This document shows, piece by piece, positions 32,659 to 40,821 of a stretch of 43,776 nt of DNA. The DNA comes from an uncultured Eubacteriales bacterium (lineage in GTDB: Bacteria; Bacillota; Clostridia; Christensenellales; Aristaeellaceae), in assembly GCA_902777335.1 (NCBI GenBank), contig CACYTF010000046.1, forward strand, positions 1 to 43,776, given 5' to 3'. Positions within the stretch are counted from its first letter, which is position 1. Each line of letters begins with the position of its first letter. A program made the position numbers and the translations under genes. The notes beneath the pieces were generated by a model, which searched no databases, was not told where the DNA came from, and saw only the letters and a program-made list of their open reading frames with translations.

Positions 32659-33211
32659 CGGTGATCCCCTCCTTTGCCAGCTCGGCGCGCATCAGGCGCT
32701 TCCCCCGAACCAGCAGGTTGTCGATCCGCTTCACGTTCACGCCCAGCACCGAGGCGGCCTGGACATAACTCATCTCTTCAAAGTACACCAGCCACAGCGC
32801 CTCCCGGGGCTCCGGCTCGATGTTGGCAAGGCACCGCTGCACCGCGCGGCGGCGCTCGTCCTTCAGAAATTCGTCCTCCGGGCGCGCGTTTTGCGCCTCC
32901 GAAAGCTGCGCATCCTCCAGGCTGAACGCCGGAAGCCGGCGCCGTAGCATGTAAAAGCGCGTGGCGCGGTTGCGCGCGGCCTTGTACAGATAGGCCTGAA
33001 AGCCGCCCGGCCGTATGGCAGGGCGCTTTGCGAGTATCGCCGCGAAGCTCTCGATGGCCAGATCCTCCGCGTCGCGCACGTCGCGGGTCAGGCCCTCCAG
33101 GTACAGCACCAGCCGCCCGGAGTATTTGGCGATCAGCGCGTCAAAGGCCGGGGAATCGCCCGCCAGATACCGGCGGTACAGTTCGTCGTCCGACAAGCGC
33201 TTCACCCCCAA
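32645..33211 (-). CDS. ECF-type RNA polymerase sigma factor
   Basis: 188 aa. Region 2 (~10-85) begins SDDELYRRYLAGDSPAFDAL and has VRDAEDLAIESF; region 4 (~125-180) has MSYVQAASVLGVNVKRIDNL, a helix-turn-helix. There is no region 1.1 or 3, so it is an ECF or group IV sigma factor. The start may be TTG 33211 or GTG 33205; neither has a strong ribosome site. It heads a coupled operon ending with PrsW. The promoter at 33260-33288 is of housekeeping type, so basal expression should not need the factor itself. Confidence 0.88.
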   Translation of the reverse strand: MGVKRLSDDELYRRYLAGDSPAFDALIAKYSGRLVLYLEGLTRDVRDAEDLAIESFAAILAKRPAIRPGGFQAYLYKAARNRATRFYMLRRRLPAFSLEDAQLSEAQNARPEDEFLKDERRRAVQRCLANIEPEPREALWLVYFEEMSYVQAASVLGVNVKRIDNLLVRGKRLMRAELAKEGITDARE

Positions 33212-33259
33212 AGCGGCGCTCAGAGCCCCGATGAACCTGCATATTTACCATATGATATT

Positions 33260-33288
33260 ATTATACTGCATTTCAGTAGATAAATCAA
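33260..33288 (-). promoter_or_regulatory. Promoter of the sigma factor operon
   Basis: On the minus strand TTGATT (33283-33288), a 17-nt spacer and TATAAT (33260-33265). An 8-bp hairpin (33286-33315) touches the -35 element. Confidence 0.75.
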
Positions 33289-33380
33289 CCCGAAAAAGCG
33301 TCGGTTATCGGGTTGTATATAAAAAGTTAAATAAATATAAAATTTTATGGTTTTCCCATATGGCTTTTTATACTTTCATC

Positions 33381-33389
33381 TGATATAAT
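33381..33389 (+). promoter_or_regulatory. Extended -10 promoter of mgtC
   Basis: TGATATAAT is a perfect extended -10. The -35 (TGGCTT, 17 nt upstream) is weak, as usual for this promoter type. AGGAGG follows at 33413, 8 nt before the ATG. Confidence 0.65.
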
Positions 33390-33426
33390 AAAATAAAGAC
33401 ATGCGCATTCACAGGAGGGATCCCAA

Positions 33427-34155
33427 ATGCTGTCACAACTGATCGTCGCCAATCTGATCACGCCTTTGGAGGTCGCGATACGGATATTCGTCGCCATACT
33501 GACCGGCTGCATCGTCGGCATGGAGCGCGAGTACAAAAACCGCCCCGCGGGGCTGCGCACCCATGTGCTGGTCAGCCTGGGGGCCTGCATGGTCGCATTG
33601 ACCGAGTGCATCTTCATGTATGACATGCACGATATAGATCCCGCCGTCGGCGCCCATGTCACCTACAACTTCGGGCGCATATCCGCGCAGGTCATCAGCG
33701 GCATCGGCTTCCTCGGCGCGGGCACAATATTCATGCAGGACCGCAAGATCGGTGGCCTGACCACCGCGGCCTCGGTGTGGAACATCGCGTGCCTGGGCCT
33801 GGCGACCGGCTACGGCTATTACTGGATGAGCATGATCGGCTGCGTGCTGGTGCTCGCCGTGCTGCTGACGCTGCAGAAGATCATCCGCGTCAACACGCTC
33901 AAGCGCGTGGAGGTGTGCTTCGTCAACCGCAAGGAGACCATGCAGTTCATCAACGAATTCTTCGAGGAGACCGGCGTCAAGGTGCTGAACCTGGACTTCC
34001 ACATCGAGAGCCGGGCGAGCCAGAACACCGGAGACCGAAACGTTTACACCAACATCTACACGCTCCACCTGCCCGGAACGCTGAATTACACAGATGTCAT
34101 CAACCACCTGGCCTCCTATTCCAACATACAGGTGGTGCGGGTGACGAACACGTAG
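33427..34155 (+). CDS. mgtC: MgtC/SapB family membrane protein
   Basis: 242 aa. The N-terminal membrane domain (~1-145) has the family signatures GMEREYKNRPAGLRTH, GFLGAGTI and LTTAASVW; the C-terminal ~80 residues form an ACT-like cytosolic domain. MgtC proteins are linked to growth at low Mg2+ and to regulation of the F-type ATPase in other bacteria; transport itself is not established. AGGAGGG precedes the ATG. It diverges from the sigma operon and converges on the MATE gene with a 12-nt gap and no clear terminator. Confidence 0.92.
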   Translation: MLSQLIVANLITPLEVAIRIFVAILTGCIVGMEREYKNRPAGLRTHVLVSLGACMVALTECIFMYDMHDIDPAVGAHVTYNFGRISAQVISGIGFLGAGTIFMQDRKIGGLTTAASVWNIACLGLATGYGYYWMSMIGCVLVLAVLLTLQKIIRVNTLKRVEVCFVNRKETMQFINEFFEETGVKVLNLDFHIESRASQNTGDRNVYTNIYTLHLPGTLNYTDVINHLASYSNIQVVRVTNT

Positions 34156-34167
34156 CGGTCGATGGAC

Positions 34168-35580
34168 TTATCTGTGGACCGCCACCGTATCGGCGCACAC
34201 GTCGTGGCGGGCATAGCTATCCAGCCGCGCAACGAAGCGGGCGAACAGCGCCAGAGAGGCCGCGCAGCACAGCAGGTCGGCGATGGGCGTCGCCCAGACG
34301 ATCCCGTAGAGCCGGATCGTGCGTGCCAGCAGGAACATCATCGGAATGTCCAGCAGGCCCTTGCGCATGATGGCCAGCACAAAGGACTTGCGGCTCTCGC
34401 CGACCGCCTGGAAGAAGGATATGAACGTATAGGCACAGGCGGAAAACGGACCGCCCAGGCACAGTATGCGCAAAAAGCGCGCGCCGAAAATCTGGGAATC
34501 CGAAGTGTTTTGAATAAACACGCCGATCAGGCCGCGGCTGAAGAGCAGGCATGCGGCCATGCAGCAGCTCGCCAGCGCCACCGATATGGTCAGGGATATG
34601 CGCAGCGCGCTCTTCATGCGCCGGTAGTTCCCGGCGGCGTAGCAGTAGCCGATCAGCGGCAGTACGCCCTGGGCCATGCCGCGAACCATGCAGTGCGCCA
34701 GCATGTTCACCTTCTTGGCCACGCCCAGGCCCGCCTGCATCATCGTGCCGGCCTGCGCCATCAGGTTGTCCAGCACCGCGTAGGAGATGTTCTCACACAG
34801 CGTCATCAGGCATGCCGGCAGCCCCGTGGCGAGCACCTCCGCCGGAATGCCGTCCTCCAGCGAGGCGCGCCGCGGCTTCAGCGAGAGCACCGATTTGTCC
34901 CGGTTGCGGTAGATCACCAACAGGAAGTACGCCGCCGCGATCGCGTTTGACAGGGTGGTGGCGACCGCCGCCCCGAGCACCTCGTTGCCGCGCGGCAGCA
35001 GCACGAACATGAACAGCGGGTCCAGCGCAATGTTCAGCACGCCGCCCATCGCAATGCCGAAGCCCGCCTGCATCGAACGTCCCTCCGAACGCACCAGGTG
35101 GCCGAGCAGCGCGTTCAGCGACGTCGCCAGGCCCCCCAGCGTCACCGTCCAGGTCAGATACCTGCACGCGCTGGCGTGCACGGTGGGATCGCCGCCGCCC
35201 AGAACGTCCACGAAGCGGTCCATCATCAGATACGCTCCGGCGCTGTAAGCCAGCGTGACGGCCACACAGCCCCAAAACGCAAAGGACGCCGTGTGCTTCG
35301 CCTTCCGGAGATCCGACGCCCCCAGCGCCCGCGCGATCACGCTGGCGCCGCCGATGCCGAACAGGTTCGATATGGCCGACAGGAACATGAACGCCGGCAT
35401 GCAAACGGTGACCGCCGTGATCATCGCATCGCTGCCCGTCAGCCCGATGAAGAACGTGTCCGCCATATTGTAGATCACCAGTATGATCTGGCTGATCACC
35501 GTGGGGATGACCAGCGCAAGCACGGCCCTGAAAACGGGACTGTTTGCAAAAACGCGAACCTGCGCGTCTCGATCCTTCAT
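34168..35580 (-). CDS. MATE family efflux transporter
   Basis: 470 aa with 12 predicted membrane spans. The opening PVFRAVLALVIPTVISQI and IYNMADTFFIGLTGSDAM, and the repeat in the second half, are typical of NorM/DinF-type MATE exporters, which use Na+ or H+ gradients to expel cationic drugs or metabolites. Substrate unknown. GGGGGTGAGC precedes the ATG. The promoter at 35615-35643 is near consensus. Monocistronic by position; convergent with mgtC. Confidence 0.93.
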   Translation of the reverse strand: MKDRDAQVRVFANSPVFRAVLALVIPTVISQIILVIYNMADTFFIGLTGSDAMITAVTVCMPAFMFLSAISNLFGIGGASVIARALGASDLRKAKHTASFAFWGCVAVTLAYSAGAYLMMDRFVDVLGGGDPTVHASACRYLTWTVTLGGLATSLNALLGHLVRSEGRSMQAGFGIAMGGVLNIALDPLFMFVLLPRGNEVLGAAVATTLSNAIAAAYFLLVIYRNRDKSVLSLKPRRASLEDGIPAEVLATGLPACLMTLCENISYAVLDNLMAQAGTMMQAGLGVAKKVNMLAHCMVRGMAQGVLPLIGYCYAAGNYRRMKSALRISLTISVALASCCMAACLLFSRGLIGVFIQNTSDSQIFGARFLRILCLGGPFSACAYTFISFFQAVGESRKSFVLAIMRKGLLDIPMMFLLARTIRLYGIVWATPIADLLCCAASLALFARFVARLDSYARHDVCADTVAVHR

Positions 35581-35614
35581 GACAGCTCACCCCCGCTCGG
35601 CTTTATGGTTATAC

Positions 35615-35643
35615 ATTATAGAAACGTTATGGGCTAAAGTCAA
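35615..35643 (-). promoter_or_regulatory. MATE gene promoter
   Basis: On the minus strand TTGACT (35638-35643), 17-nt spacer, TATAAT (35615-35620). The gap 35644-35875 beyond it is AT-rich and holds no gene apart from the hairpin at 35780. Confidence 0.85.
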
Positions 35644-35779
35644 ATTATATTGTTTTTATTCTCGATAAATTCATATTATGGTTGATCGGGGATATGGATA
35701 AAAATATGCATGGATGCCGCTCAAGACGGCAAAAATGCATCAAGTGTCCCGAAAACAGAGAAAAAACCGCCAAAATCTA

Positions 35780-35812
35780 CGCCTTCCGCATCCTTTACCG
35801 GGGCGGAAGGCG
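35780..35812 (-). terminator. Possible pucR terminator
   Basis: A perfect 10-bp stem (CGCCTTCCGC / GCGGAAGGCG) with a 13-nt loop, 64 nt after the PucR stop. On the minus strand it is followed by TAGATTTTGG and later a T6 run, so the terminator signal is not clean. Confidence 0.4.
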
Positions 35813-35875
35813 CTCATTGACATAGGGGTTTAATCAGGTTCTGCGAATCAGGAATAATAAATTCTTATAAAAATG

Positions 35876-37066
35876 CTACTGGCCACTGCTCACTCCCGGC
35901 ATGAACACGTCCTCCCGCCCCTGCTCCAGCAGCGCCAGGGCGCAGGAGAGCAGCAGGCCCAGATGGAGGTCGGGATCGTCGATGGGGATGTCGAAGTCCT
36001 CCTTCATGCGGCGCACCCGGTACAGCACGGTGTTGCGGTGGGTGTACAGCCGCTCGCAGGTCTCCTGCAGCGAGTGGTGGCAGGCCAGATAGGTGTACAG
36101 CGTCAGGCAGTACAGCGTGTCGTCGGCCTTGTCGCGCTCGGACAGCGCCCGCACGCAGGGCAGCATCAGTTCGCTGCGGCCCGACAGCTGGCGCAGCATC
36201 AACAGCGCGCCGTAGGGCTCGGACAGCACCGCGAAGGGCCTGGACACCCGGGACAGCAGCGCCTCCATCAGCGCGCGGGCGGCGGAGTAGATCTGCGGCA
36301 GCGCAAACAACCGCCCGATGGGCGCGGAGATCACCACCCGCAGGCTGAACTGGCGCGACAGGCTCCGGAACAGGCCCATGTCCGGGTCGCTGTTCAGGAA
36401 GAACACCACGCCGCCGTCGTGCACCAGGGGCCTGGACATCGGAAAGTAATCCAATATCGTGCTGCGCAGGGCGTTCTCCGACCAGTTGGTGTTCCGGTAC
36501 AGCTCCAGGTTCACCAGCGCCATGCGCCTCGGGGCCATGTACTTCAGCCCGGCGCTCTCGGCCTGCACCTCAAAAAGCGCCTCGTCGGTAAAGCTGCCGT
36601 CCAGCAGGCGCTGCAGCACAGCCTCCTCGGCGCTCTGCACGGTGCCGCCCCGGCTGCTCTCCAGCATCAGCTGCTTGGCCAGCGCCGATTCCACCGCCGA
36701 GAACACCCGCGCGTCCTCCCGCTCCAGCCGGTCGCGCACGTCCACCAGAATCAGGTAGCCCACCGGCACGCCGCCGGTGATCAAAAGCGAAAAGCGCCGC
36801 CGGTAGGGGCTGTCCTCCAGCGTCACGAACTGGGGCACGTGCCCGCTGCCTGCCAGGAAGCTGCCCGTCTCGTAGCTCAGGCTGCCCCGGTCGATGGACT
36901 GGCGAAAGGGCACGTCTTCAAAATCCGCCGGGCAGTGCCAGGCCGCCGTGTGAAAGGCCATGTCCACCACCATCGCCGGGCACTCGAACAGCGCCGCGGC
37001 GTCCCGCACCAGCAGCGCCAGGTCGTCCATGTTCATGAAATGCTCCAGGAAGGTCTGTAAATCCAC
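35876..37066 (-). CDS. PucR/CdaR family transcriptional regulator
   Basis: 396 aa. The last ~60 residues contain the PucR-type helix-turn-helix (QETCERLYTHRNTVLYRVRR), with a GGDEF-like degenerate middle domain and an N-terminal sensor region. PucR regulators usually control purine, sugar-acid or amino-acid catabolism in response to a small molecule. GTG 37066 with AGGGGGTGA upstream. It diverges from the 86-aa gene across a 14-bp inverted repeat that overlaps its promoter, a likely operator. The GH31 gene is close but on the far side of the 86-aa gene. Confidence 0.87.
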   Translation of the reverse strand: MDLQTFLEHFMNMDDLALLVRDAAALFECPAMVVDMAFHTAAWHCPADFEDVPFRQSIDRGSLSYETGSFLAGSGHVPQFVTLEDSPYRRRFSLLITGGVPVGYLILVDVRDRLEREDARVFSAVESALAKQLMLESSRGGTVQSAEEAVLQRLLDGSFTDEALFEVQAESAGLKYMAPRRMALVNLELYRNTNWSENALRSTILDYFPMSRPLVHDGGVVFFLNSDPDMGLFRSLSRQFSLRVVISAPIGRLFALPQIYSAARALMEALLSRVSRPFAVLSEPYGALLMLRQLSGRSELMLPCVRALSERDKADDTLYCLTLYTYLACHHSLQETCERLYTHRNTVLYRVRRMKEDFDIPIDDPDLHLGLLLSCALALLEQGREDVFMPGVSSGQ

Positions 37067-37113
37067 AGTGTCACCCCCTATGCTGTGCTGTCAGCACAAT
37101 TCCATCTGAAATA

Positions 37114-37158
37114 ATTATACCCGCAGCATCGTGCAAAATCAAGCGCTGCGGGTATAAT
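37114..37158. promoter_or_regulatory. Divergent promoter with 14-bp inverted repeat (pucR operator candidate)
   Basis: ATTATACCCGCAGC (37114-37127) and GCTGCGGGTATAAT (37145-37158) are perfect reverse complements 17 nt apart. Each arm ends in a TATAAT facing outward: the left one, with TTGATT 17 nt upstream, fits pucR; the right one fits the 86-aa gene but with a poor -35. Confidence 0.7.
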
Positions 37159-37216
37159 ATTTCCCGTACCGAGGGAAACGGTACAGCGAACAGGAACGCA
37201 GAAGGGATGCGATATT

Positions 37217-37477
37217 ATGATGCTTCTGAAGAATGCGAAGGATATAGATAATCTGATCGATGCGGTCAACCATTGCCGCGACGACGTGCTGCTGCGGTCT
37301 ATGGACGGCCGGGAGGAGTTCAACCTGAAGAGCGTGCTCTCCCGCTATGTGGCCATCGGCGAGCTGTGCCGCGATCACGGCGACAGCTACGAGGTGTACT
37401 GCATGAACCGCGCGGACGAGGGCTACATGATGAACTTCTTCAACAACCTGGGCCACGTGAACACCAAGTGCGCGTAA
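37217..37477 (+). CDS. Small 86-aa protein, possibly HPr-like fold
   Basis: 86 aa, soluble, with AAGGGATG 8 nt before the ATG. The pattern AKDIDNLIDAVNHC, then VLLRSMDGREEFNLKSVLSRYVAIGELC resembles a group of short clostridial proteins with an HPr-like layout, but I see no HPr active-site His motif. Function unknown. It is monocistronic, with its own terminator, and is transcribed away from pucR, so it may be regulated by PucR. Confidence 0.6.
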   Translation: MMLLKNAKDIDNLIDAVNHCRDDVLLRSMDGREEFNLKSVLSRYVAIGELCRDHGDSYEVYCMNRADEGYMMNFFNNLGHVNTKCA

Positions 37478-37490
37478 CCGAATTCGATCG

Positions 37491-37526
37491 ACAGCCGTCC
37501 GGCAGCGTTTGCCGGGCGGCTGTTTT
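37491..37526 (+). terminator. Terminator after the 86-aa gene
   Basis: A 14-bp GC-rich stem with one wobble (ACAGCCGTCCGGCA / TGCCGGGCGGCTGT) and a 5-nt loop, followed by TTTA. It ends 6 nt before the convergent GH31 stop and may serve both. Confidence 0.85.
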
Positions 37527-37531
37527 ATGCA

Positions 37532-39598
37532 TCAAATCAATTTTCTGCCGTCTCTGGTGAACAGCGGTATCACGTCCAGCGGGGCGTCTGCCTCCACGCT
37601 CTGGCCGCCGGCGTATGTCTCGCCGGTATTCGCGTCCGTCCAGCGCGCGCCCGCGGGCAGGTACACCCGGCGCGCCCGCGCGCCCTTCTCCAGCACCGGG
37701 GCCACCAGCAGGTCCGCGCCGAACAGGTATTCATCCTCCACGCCCCAGGCCTCGATGTCCTCCGGGAAGCCGAAGAACAGGGGCCGCATCACCGGCGCGC
37801 CCGTCTCGTGGGCCTCGCGCATCACCTCGCGCACGTAGGGGCGCAGCCGCTCGCGCACAAACAGGTACTTCGCCAGTATCTTCTCCACGTCCTCGCCGTA
37901 GCTCCAGACCTCGTTGGGCTGGCCGCCGGTAATTTGAAGCACGTTGTCCACAAAGCGGGGGTGTTCCTCGTCGTAGTCGTACCAGGGCTGGCGTTCGCCG
38001 TGCATGCGGAACACCGGGCAGAAGCAGGCCCACTCGAACCACCGCACCAGCAGCTCGCGGAAGTCCGCATCGCCGGGCACGCCGCCCAAAAAGCCGCCGA
38101 TGTCGCTGGTCCACCAGGGGATGCCCGCCATGCCCATCGAGAGGCCCGCCTGCAGCTGCTCGCGGAAGGCCTGCCAGGTGGAGGACACGTCGCCGGACCA
38201 GGTCAGCGCGCCGTAGCGCTGGCTGCCCGCCCAGGCGCAGCGCACCAGGCTGATCACGTCCGCCTCCCCCGCCGCCTTCAGGCCCTCGTAGAAGCCCCGG
38301 GCGTAGCAGGCGGGGTATTCGTTGGACACCTGCAGCGCCGGGCCGTCGAAGTAGCGGTAGTGGTCGAATTCATATTCGGGATACTCCGGCTCGGCCTCGT
38401 CCAGCCAGAACACCTTCACGCCGTGGGCGTCGTGGTAGTTGCGCCTGCAGACGTCCCACACGAACTGCCGGGCCTCGGGATTGGTGGCGTCGAAGTAGGC
38501 GGTGTTGCCGATCCAGCTGTTCTGATGGCCCAGGCCCCGGTCGTTGCGCACCAGCAGGCCGCGCTCGGCCATCGCGGGGTAGTTCTCGGACCGGCTGTCC
38601 ACGGTGGGCCACACCGACACCGCCGTCTCCACGCCCATGTCCCGCAGCTCGCGCACCATGGCGGAGGGGTCCGGGAAGCAGCGCGGGTCGAATTTGTAGT
38701 CGCCCTCCAGCGTCCAGTGGAAGAAGTCCACCACGATCACGTCCAGCGGATAGCCCCGACGCACGTGCTCCCGCGCCACGGCCAGCACCTCGTCCTGGGT
38801 GCGGTAGCGCAGCTTGCACTGCCAGTAGCCCATGCCGTACTCCGGCATCATCGGCGCGCGGCCGGTGACGGCGGTGTAGTTCTCGAGGATCTGCGCGGGG
38901 GTATCCCCGGCGGTGATCCAGTAGTCCAGCTCCTTGCAGGAAGCGGCGGTCCACTCCGTCAGATTCGTGCCGAAGCAGCAGCGCCCGATGGCGGGGTTGT
39001 TCCACAAAAAGCCATAGCCCCGGCTGGACACGCAGAACGGCACCGAGGCCTGGGAATTGCGGTGCGCCAGCTCCAGCACCGCGCCCTTCTTGTCCAGGCG
39101 GCTGTACTGGTACTGGCCCATGCCGAATATGCGCTCGCCGTCGAAGGCCTCGAAGCGGGCGGTGAGGGCGTAGTCGTCGGTGCCCGGTAGGGGCCGCAGC
39201 TCGCGCCCCTCTAACTTCAGCGGCGAGCAGTAGCCCGCCAGGCGGTTGCGCTGGCGCCAGTATTCCTTCGTGAGCACGTCGCCCTTGGCATTGACGAAGG
39301 TGATCCAGCCCTCCTCGTCCACCTCGGCGGCGATGTTGCCGTTGCGCACGCGGGCCACCGTGGCCGTGTGGCGCTTCGCCGGATCGTCCCGGTTCCAGGG
39401 CTCGGTGGCGTCGATCTCAGAAACCGCCACCTCCGCCGCGATCTCCGGCACGCTCTCCAGGAGCGCCCAGTCCCTGCCGGTGAGCTGCGAACGCCGTGTG
39501 GCGCGCACCCGCAGCCCGTCCTTCCCCCAAGCCTCGATCCAAAGGCGCTCCGTGCCGCGACGAAGCTCCAAACCGTTTTGCAGTGGTGTAAAGATCAT
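37532..39598 (-). CDS. Glycoside hydrolase family 31 protein
   Basis: 688 aa, no signal peptide, so probably cytoplasmic. An N-terminal beta-sandwich (~1-210) precedes the TIM barrel with the GH31 nucleophile in VFWLDEAEPE (Asp ~400) and acid/base in TWSGDVSSTW (Asp ~470), then GIPWWTSDIGGF and a C-terminal beta domain. Family members act on alpha-glucosides, alpha-xylosides or sulfoquinovosides; the exact substrate is not clear. GGGAGGG precedes the ATG. It is the last gene of the minus-strand run from VanW and ends by the shared terminator. Confidence 0.92.
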   Translation of the reverse strand: MIFTPLQNGLELRRGTERLWIEAWGKDGLRVRATRRSQLTGRDWALLESVPEIAAEVAVSEIDATEPWNRDDPAKRHTATVARVRNGNIAAEVDEEGWITFVNAKGDVLTKEYWRQRNRLAGYCSPLKLEGRELRPLPGTDDYALTARFEAFDGERIFGMGQYQYSRLDKKGAVLELAHRNSQASVPFCVSSRGYGFLWNNPAIGRCCFGTNLTEWTAASCKELDYWITAGDTPAQILENYTAVTGRAPMMPEYGMGYWQCKLRYRTQDEVLAVAREHVRRGYPLDVIVVDFFHWTLEGDYKFDPRCFPDPSAMVRELRDMGVETAVSVWPTVDSRSENYPAMAERGLLVRNDRGLGHQNSWIGNTAYFDATNPEARQFVWDVCRRNYHDAHGVKVFWLDEAEPEYPEYEFDHYRYFDGPALQVSNEYPACYARGFYEGLKAAGEADVISLVRCAWAGSQRYGALTWSGDVSSTWQAFREQLQAGLSMGMAGIPWWTSDIGGFLGGVPGDADFRELLVRWFEWACFCPVFRMHGERQPWYDYDEEHPRFVDNVLQITGGQPNEVWSYGEDVEKILAKYLFVRERLRPYVREVMREAHETGAPVMRPLFFGFPEDIEAWGVEDEYLFGADLLVAPVLEKGARARRVYLPAGARWTDANTGETYAGGQSVEADAPLDVIPLFTRDGRKLI

Positions 39599-39621
39599 AG
39601 AAAACGCCCTCCCTTATAGAG

Positions 39622-40761
39622 TCAGGAATGAGGCATGATGTTGATGTTCACGCCGTTGACCTCCACGCCCTCGTCGGCGCGGATCAGTATGTACTTCCTG
39701 CCGTCGATGACGCGGGTCTCGATCAGGTCGCTGCGCTCGGGGTTCACCTGCACCACCACGTCCGGCGTGCGCACCTCGAACTTCTTCACCGGCGCGAGAT
39801 TCGCGGCGTTCAGCGCGATGCCCTCGCCGAAGGCCGCGTCGTACTTCTCCTCGAAGGCGGCCAGCTTCTCGTCGCAGACGCCGCAGGCCTGCAGCACGCC
39901 CGCCACCTCCCTGCCGGACACCGACGGGGCCTCGGCGGTTTTGTCCTGCTTGCGCTCCTCCACCATGTCCCGCAGGCGCTCGTGGAGGGTCTGCACCACG
40001 TCCAGGTTCAGCGCGTCGTCCAGCGCGTCCTCCAGCACCGCGTCGAAGGTCTCCCGCTGCGCGTCGGCGGGCATCGGCGCTTCGCAGTGGAACACGGCGT
40101 CCACGAAGCCGTCGTGGGCGTTGGCGGCGTCCCGGGTGAAGAACAGGGCGCTGTAGATGTTGGTCGCGCGCTCGTCGAAGGTGGGAAACATGAAGCCCAG
40201 CTCCGGCGCGGCCACCACCCAGTCCGGCTCGCGGCTGTGGAAGGCATTGTCCTCGCTGAAATAGCTGAGCGCGGGCTTGGTCAGCTTCACCGGGCACACG
40301 CTGACCATGATGTAGCTGAAGACCTCCTCGCTCACCACGTCCGCCTTGTACTCGTCCACATGGCGGAAGGGCACGTCGTAGGCGTCGTGCAGCATCAGGA
40401 TCAGGTAGTTGCCCTCCAGATCCAGGCTGTCGATGATCTTCCGGCACAGCTTTTCCACGCCCTGGTCCACGGTCAGCGCCGTGTTCCTCAGGCCCATCAG
40501 CAGGCCGTGGGCGTCGTCCTCCATCACCTGGTCGGGCCGGAATTCGATGTCGATCAGGTTCCGGCCCGGCACGCCGGCCAGCGTGCGCTTGAATATCGAC
40601 AGGTACTTCTCCTGCTCCTCCTGCGGGAAGGACATCAGCGAGCGGTTGAACGCCGCCACCACCTCGCCCTTCTCGCTCACATAGCAGCCGCGGATGCAGC
40701 TGACGGCGTTTTTGTCCGGATTGAACCGTCGCCTGATTTCGGCGATTTCTTTTCTGTTCAT
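39622..40761 (-). CDS. DUF4317 domain-containing protein
   Basis: 379 aa, soluble. The opening NRKEIAEIRRRFNPDKNAVS and IRGCYVSEKGEVVAAFNRSL matches the DUF4317 family, widespread in Clostridia, with no known function. No enzyme motif is evident. GAGGTAAAG precedes the ATG. It sits 23 nt before the GH31 gene and 60 nt after the PRPP synthetase-like gene, separated from the latter by a palindrome. Confidence 0.85.
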   Translation of the reverse strand: MNRKEIAEIRRRFNPDKNAVSCIRGCYVSEKGEVVAAFNRSLMSFPQEEQEKYLSIFKRTLAGVPGRNLIDIEFRPDQVMEDDAHGLLMGLRNTALTVDQGVEKLCRKIIDSLDLEGNYLILMLHDAYDVPFRHVDEYKADVVSEEVFSYIMVSVCPVKLTKPALSYFSEDNAFHSREPDWVVAAPELGFMFPTFDERATNIYSALFFTRDAANAHDGFVDAVFHCEAPMPADAQRETFDAVLEDALDDALNLDVVQTLHERLRDMVEERKQDKTAEAPSVSGREVAGVLQACGVCDEKLAAFEEKYDAAFGEGIALNAANLAPVKKFEVRTPDVVVQVNPERSDLIETRVIDGRKYILIRADEGVEVNGVNINIMPHS

Positions 40762-40779
40762 ACTTTACCTCATATAACA

Positions 40780-40806
40780 GGATGGGCGCGCCGCGCGCGC
40801 CCATCC
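40780..40806. repeat. GC-rich palindrome between prs-like and DUF4317 genes
   Basis: GGATGGGCGCGC pairs perfectly with GCGCGCCCATCC around 3 nt. There is no T run on either strand, so it may limit read-through or protect an mRNA end rather than terminate. Confidence 0.6.
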
Positions 40807-40821
40807 GATGATCGATCGGAA

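Noticed and set aside
34156..34185. Terminator between mgtC and the MATE gene
   Set aside because: A 6-bp GCGGTC/GACCGC pairing exists but the loop is long and there is no T run on either strand.
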